A stretch of DNA of 64,000 nt, from assembly GCA_036008465.1 (NCBI GenBank), contig DASYNP010000184.1, positions 62,001 through 126,000 on the forward strand, in the 5' to 3' direction. Position 1 is the stretch's first letter. Every line of letters begins with the position of its first letter. The notes below the pieces were generated by a model, which was not told the DNA's origin, made no database searches, and saw nothing but the letters and a program-made list of their open reading frames with translations. Shown piece by piece: positions 62,508-64,000 of this stretch. The translations under genes and the position numbers were made by a program. The stretch comes from DASPSM01 sp036008465. GTDB lineage: Bacteria > Planctomycetota > Planctomycetia > Planctomycetales > Planctomycetaceae.

Positions 62508-62522
62508 CGGCCTGGTTGTTGC
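62508..62522 (+). promoter_or_regulatory. Sigma-54 promoter candidate for the second EmrA-like gene
   Basis: cGGCCTGgttgTTGC: GG at 62509-62510 and GC at 62521-62522, exact spacing, with a weaker upstream box. Transcription would start near 62533, about four bases before ATG 62537, so the leader is very short. Confidence 0.5.
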
Positions 62523-62536
62523 GTGACAGGAACCTC

Positions 62537-63964
62537 ATGGGTGGCCCGCCAATTCCCCAGCCAGTTAATTCCGCTCCGCCAACTTCTGCGGCGGGCGCGG
62601 CTCCCGCGCCTCCTCCGAACGCGCCCGCACCATCGGCAGAGGTCTTCGGGAAGAAAATTCCGAAGCGGTTTTGGTCGATCGCGCTGATGTCCGTTCTTGC
62701 GGTCGTCGCAATTGTGTTAATCGCTCGATGGGGAATAGACCGAGCGACCTCTTCGATAACGGACGATGCGTTCATTGAGGCGCATATCGTTAACGTCGCA
62801 CCGCAGTCGGTGTCCGGACTCCTGGTCCGTTACCTGGTCGAAGAGAACGACCGCGTCGAAAAGGGACAACTGCTTGCCGAGATCGATCCAGTTCCCTATC
62901 GCGATCAGGTCGAACTGGCGCGCAGCAAGGTGGACGGTGCGGAGGCGGAATTGCGGCGACAGCAAGCCGCGGTCGAGCGGCTCAAGCAGGAAGTCCCAAT
63001 TCAGATTGAGATTTCCCGGCGCTCGCACGCTGCCGCCCAGGCGGACCAGGGCCGTGCAAAGGAGGCTCTGAAGCTCACCATCGACAGCGTTGAGAAAGGC
63101 GTCGAGGAGGCACAGGCCGGTCTGGCCGCGGCAAAGGCCGATCTGGTGTTGGCGGAGCAGGAGTACACGAGGTTCTCGACCCTCTACAAGCAGGACGCGG
63201 TGCCGTTGCGGCGCTCTCAAGAAGTGACGCGTTCGAAAGACGCTGCAGAAGCACAGCGCAACTTGGCGGCGGCGAAGCTCGCTAAGGCCGAGGCCGAGCG
63301 CACGCAAATCGAAGTCGCGAAGCGGACATTGGAAGCTGCGGAAAAATCGACCCAGAAGGCGGCAGGCGGAGTTGACTTGGCCGAGACGGGCAACGCGCAG
63401 ATCCGAGAAATGGAACTGCTCACGGCTGTCAAGAAAGAGAACGTCCTGGAGGCGCGGCGGGCACTGACGTCTGCCGAGGATCAGCTCAAGTACACGCAAA
63501 TTCGCGCTCCGTTTCCGGGCGTGATCGTCAAGCGGTATCGTAACCTCGGTGATTTCGCTTCCGCCGGCGTTCCGATCCTCAGCATGTACAACCCCGACCT
63601 GATGTACGTCACCGCCAATTTGGAGGAGACCCGCCTGCGCGGCGTGGCTCCCGGAAACGCGGTAGTGCTCGAAATCGACGCTTTTGCCGAGCCATTCCGG
63701 GGCCGAGTAGTCTGGATCGACAAATCGACGGGAGCGCAGTTCGCCCTCCTGCCGCGGAACGTCGTTTCCGGCGAGTTCACAAAAGTCGTGCAACGAGTAG
63801 CCGTCCGGATCCAGATCGAAAAAGATGAGCGCTGGCCCAATCTGCAGGCGGGACTCTCGGTCCGAGCGATCATCAGCCACGGAGCGGGCGATCCCGAATG
63901 GGCGAAGCACGCCGCCAGTGAAATGTCGGAACTCGAAACTCGCTTTAACCGGGCTCAGAACTGA
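62537..63964 (+). CDS. EmrA/HlyD-type membrane fusion protein (2)
   Basis: 475 residues from ATG 62537, with AGGAA six bases upstream (a GTG 62468 extension is possible). A Pro/Ala-rich cytosolic head of ~45 residues precedes one membrane helix (FWSIALMSVLAVVAIVLIARW). Lipoyl half SITDDAFIEAHIVNVAPQSVSGLLVRYLVEENDRVEKGQLL; a very long coiled coil (about 125-320) of Ala/Glu/Lys; second half YTQIRAPFPGVIVKRYRNLGDFASAGVPIL; barrel LMYVTANLEETRLRGVAPGNAV. A DHA2 or ABC partner would be expected downstream, past the window end. It is a paralog of 47872-49476. Confidence 0.92.
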   Translation: MGGPPIPQPVNSAPPTSAAGAAPAPPPNAPAPSAEVFGKKIPKRFWSIALMSVLAVVAIVLIARWGIDRATSSITDDAFIEAHIVNVAPQSVSGLLVRYLVEENDRVEKGQLLAEIDPVPYRDQVELARSKVDGAEAELRRQQAAVERLKQEVPIQIEISRRSHAAAQADQGRAKEALKLTIDSVEKGVEEAQAGLAAAKADLVLAEQEYTRFSTLYKQDAVPLRRSQEVTRSKDAAEAQRNLAAAKLAKAEAERTQIEVAKRTLEAAEKSTQKAAGGVDLAETGNAQIREMELLTAVKKENVLEARRALTSAEDQLKYTQIRAPFPGVIVKRYRNLGDFASAGVPILSMYNPDLMYVTANLEETRLRGVAPGNAVVLEIDAFAEPFRGRVVWIDKSTGAQFALLPRNVVSGEFTKVVQRVAVRIQIEKDERWPNLQAGLSVRAIISHGAGDPEWAKHAASEMSELETRFNRAQN

Positions 63965-64000
63965 CCGACTTCCGTCTGCAGGATCCGGCGGCAGAATATG

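Overview
The window looks like chromosomal DNA from a planctomycete, probably Pirellulales-like. Supporting features are a DUF1559 pseudopilin-type protein (FTLIELLVVIAIIAVLIALL head, H-x9-DG tail), a YHYH protein, a secreted EF-hand protein, a PQQ-type beta-propeller, an ECF sigma factor beside a TPR-bearing Ser/Thr kinase, high GC and many long intergenic gaps. No species can be named from sequence alone.

Layout. 1-6 kb: an FRG-domain tail, a repeat-rich gap and four secreted proteins on the minus strand. 6.2-12.8 kb: ECF sigma factor, membrane Ser/Thr kinase and a YfhO-like membrane protein. 12.9-17.7 kb: a minus-strand O-acylation cassette (FkbH-type HAD protein, acyl carrier protein, MBOAT acyltransferase, SGNH-like protein). 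18-24.5 kb: rodA facing a six-gene minus-strand operon csrA-uppS-cdsA-pntAA-coaX-mnmE-like (lipid carrier, phospholipid, CoA). 24.8-29.4 kb: a 2-hydroxyacid dehydrogenase, an SDR, a threonine dehydratase and an AAA ATPase. 29.9-30.6 kb: tRNA-Ser(CGA) abutting an integrase remnant that is fused to a frameshifted uppP remnant. 30.8-34.5 kb: lipoproteins, DUF1559, a truncated Nmad2-like gene and a c-type cytochrome-like protein. 34.6-41.7 kb: PadR regulator and a complete RND tripartite pump, then an orphan FtsX/MacB-type permease.

43.9-64 kb is the most unusual part. A GAF sigma-54 activator (GAFTGA intact) precedes a STAS/membrane/NDH-2/EmrA/EmrB gene string. After a recombinase remnant and a DUF2156 gene comes a minus-strand run STAS/NDH-2/isomerase/acyl-CoA dehydrogenase/enoyl-CoA hydratase/CoA-transferase/YWTD propeller/3-hydroxyacyl-CoA dehydrogenase, and divergently a DUF1269 membrane protein and a second EmrA-like adaptor. 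I see five correctly spaced -24/-12 sigma-54 promoter candidates in front of these units, and two tandem 18-bp-period repeats (TTTTCGRCARTTGTCGG) placed like activator sites. I read this as one sigma-54 regulon joining membrane efflux, non-pumping NADH oxidation and acyl-CoA turnover. The promoter and repeat sequences are seen directly; the shared regulation and physiology are inference.
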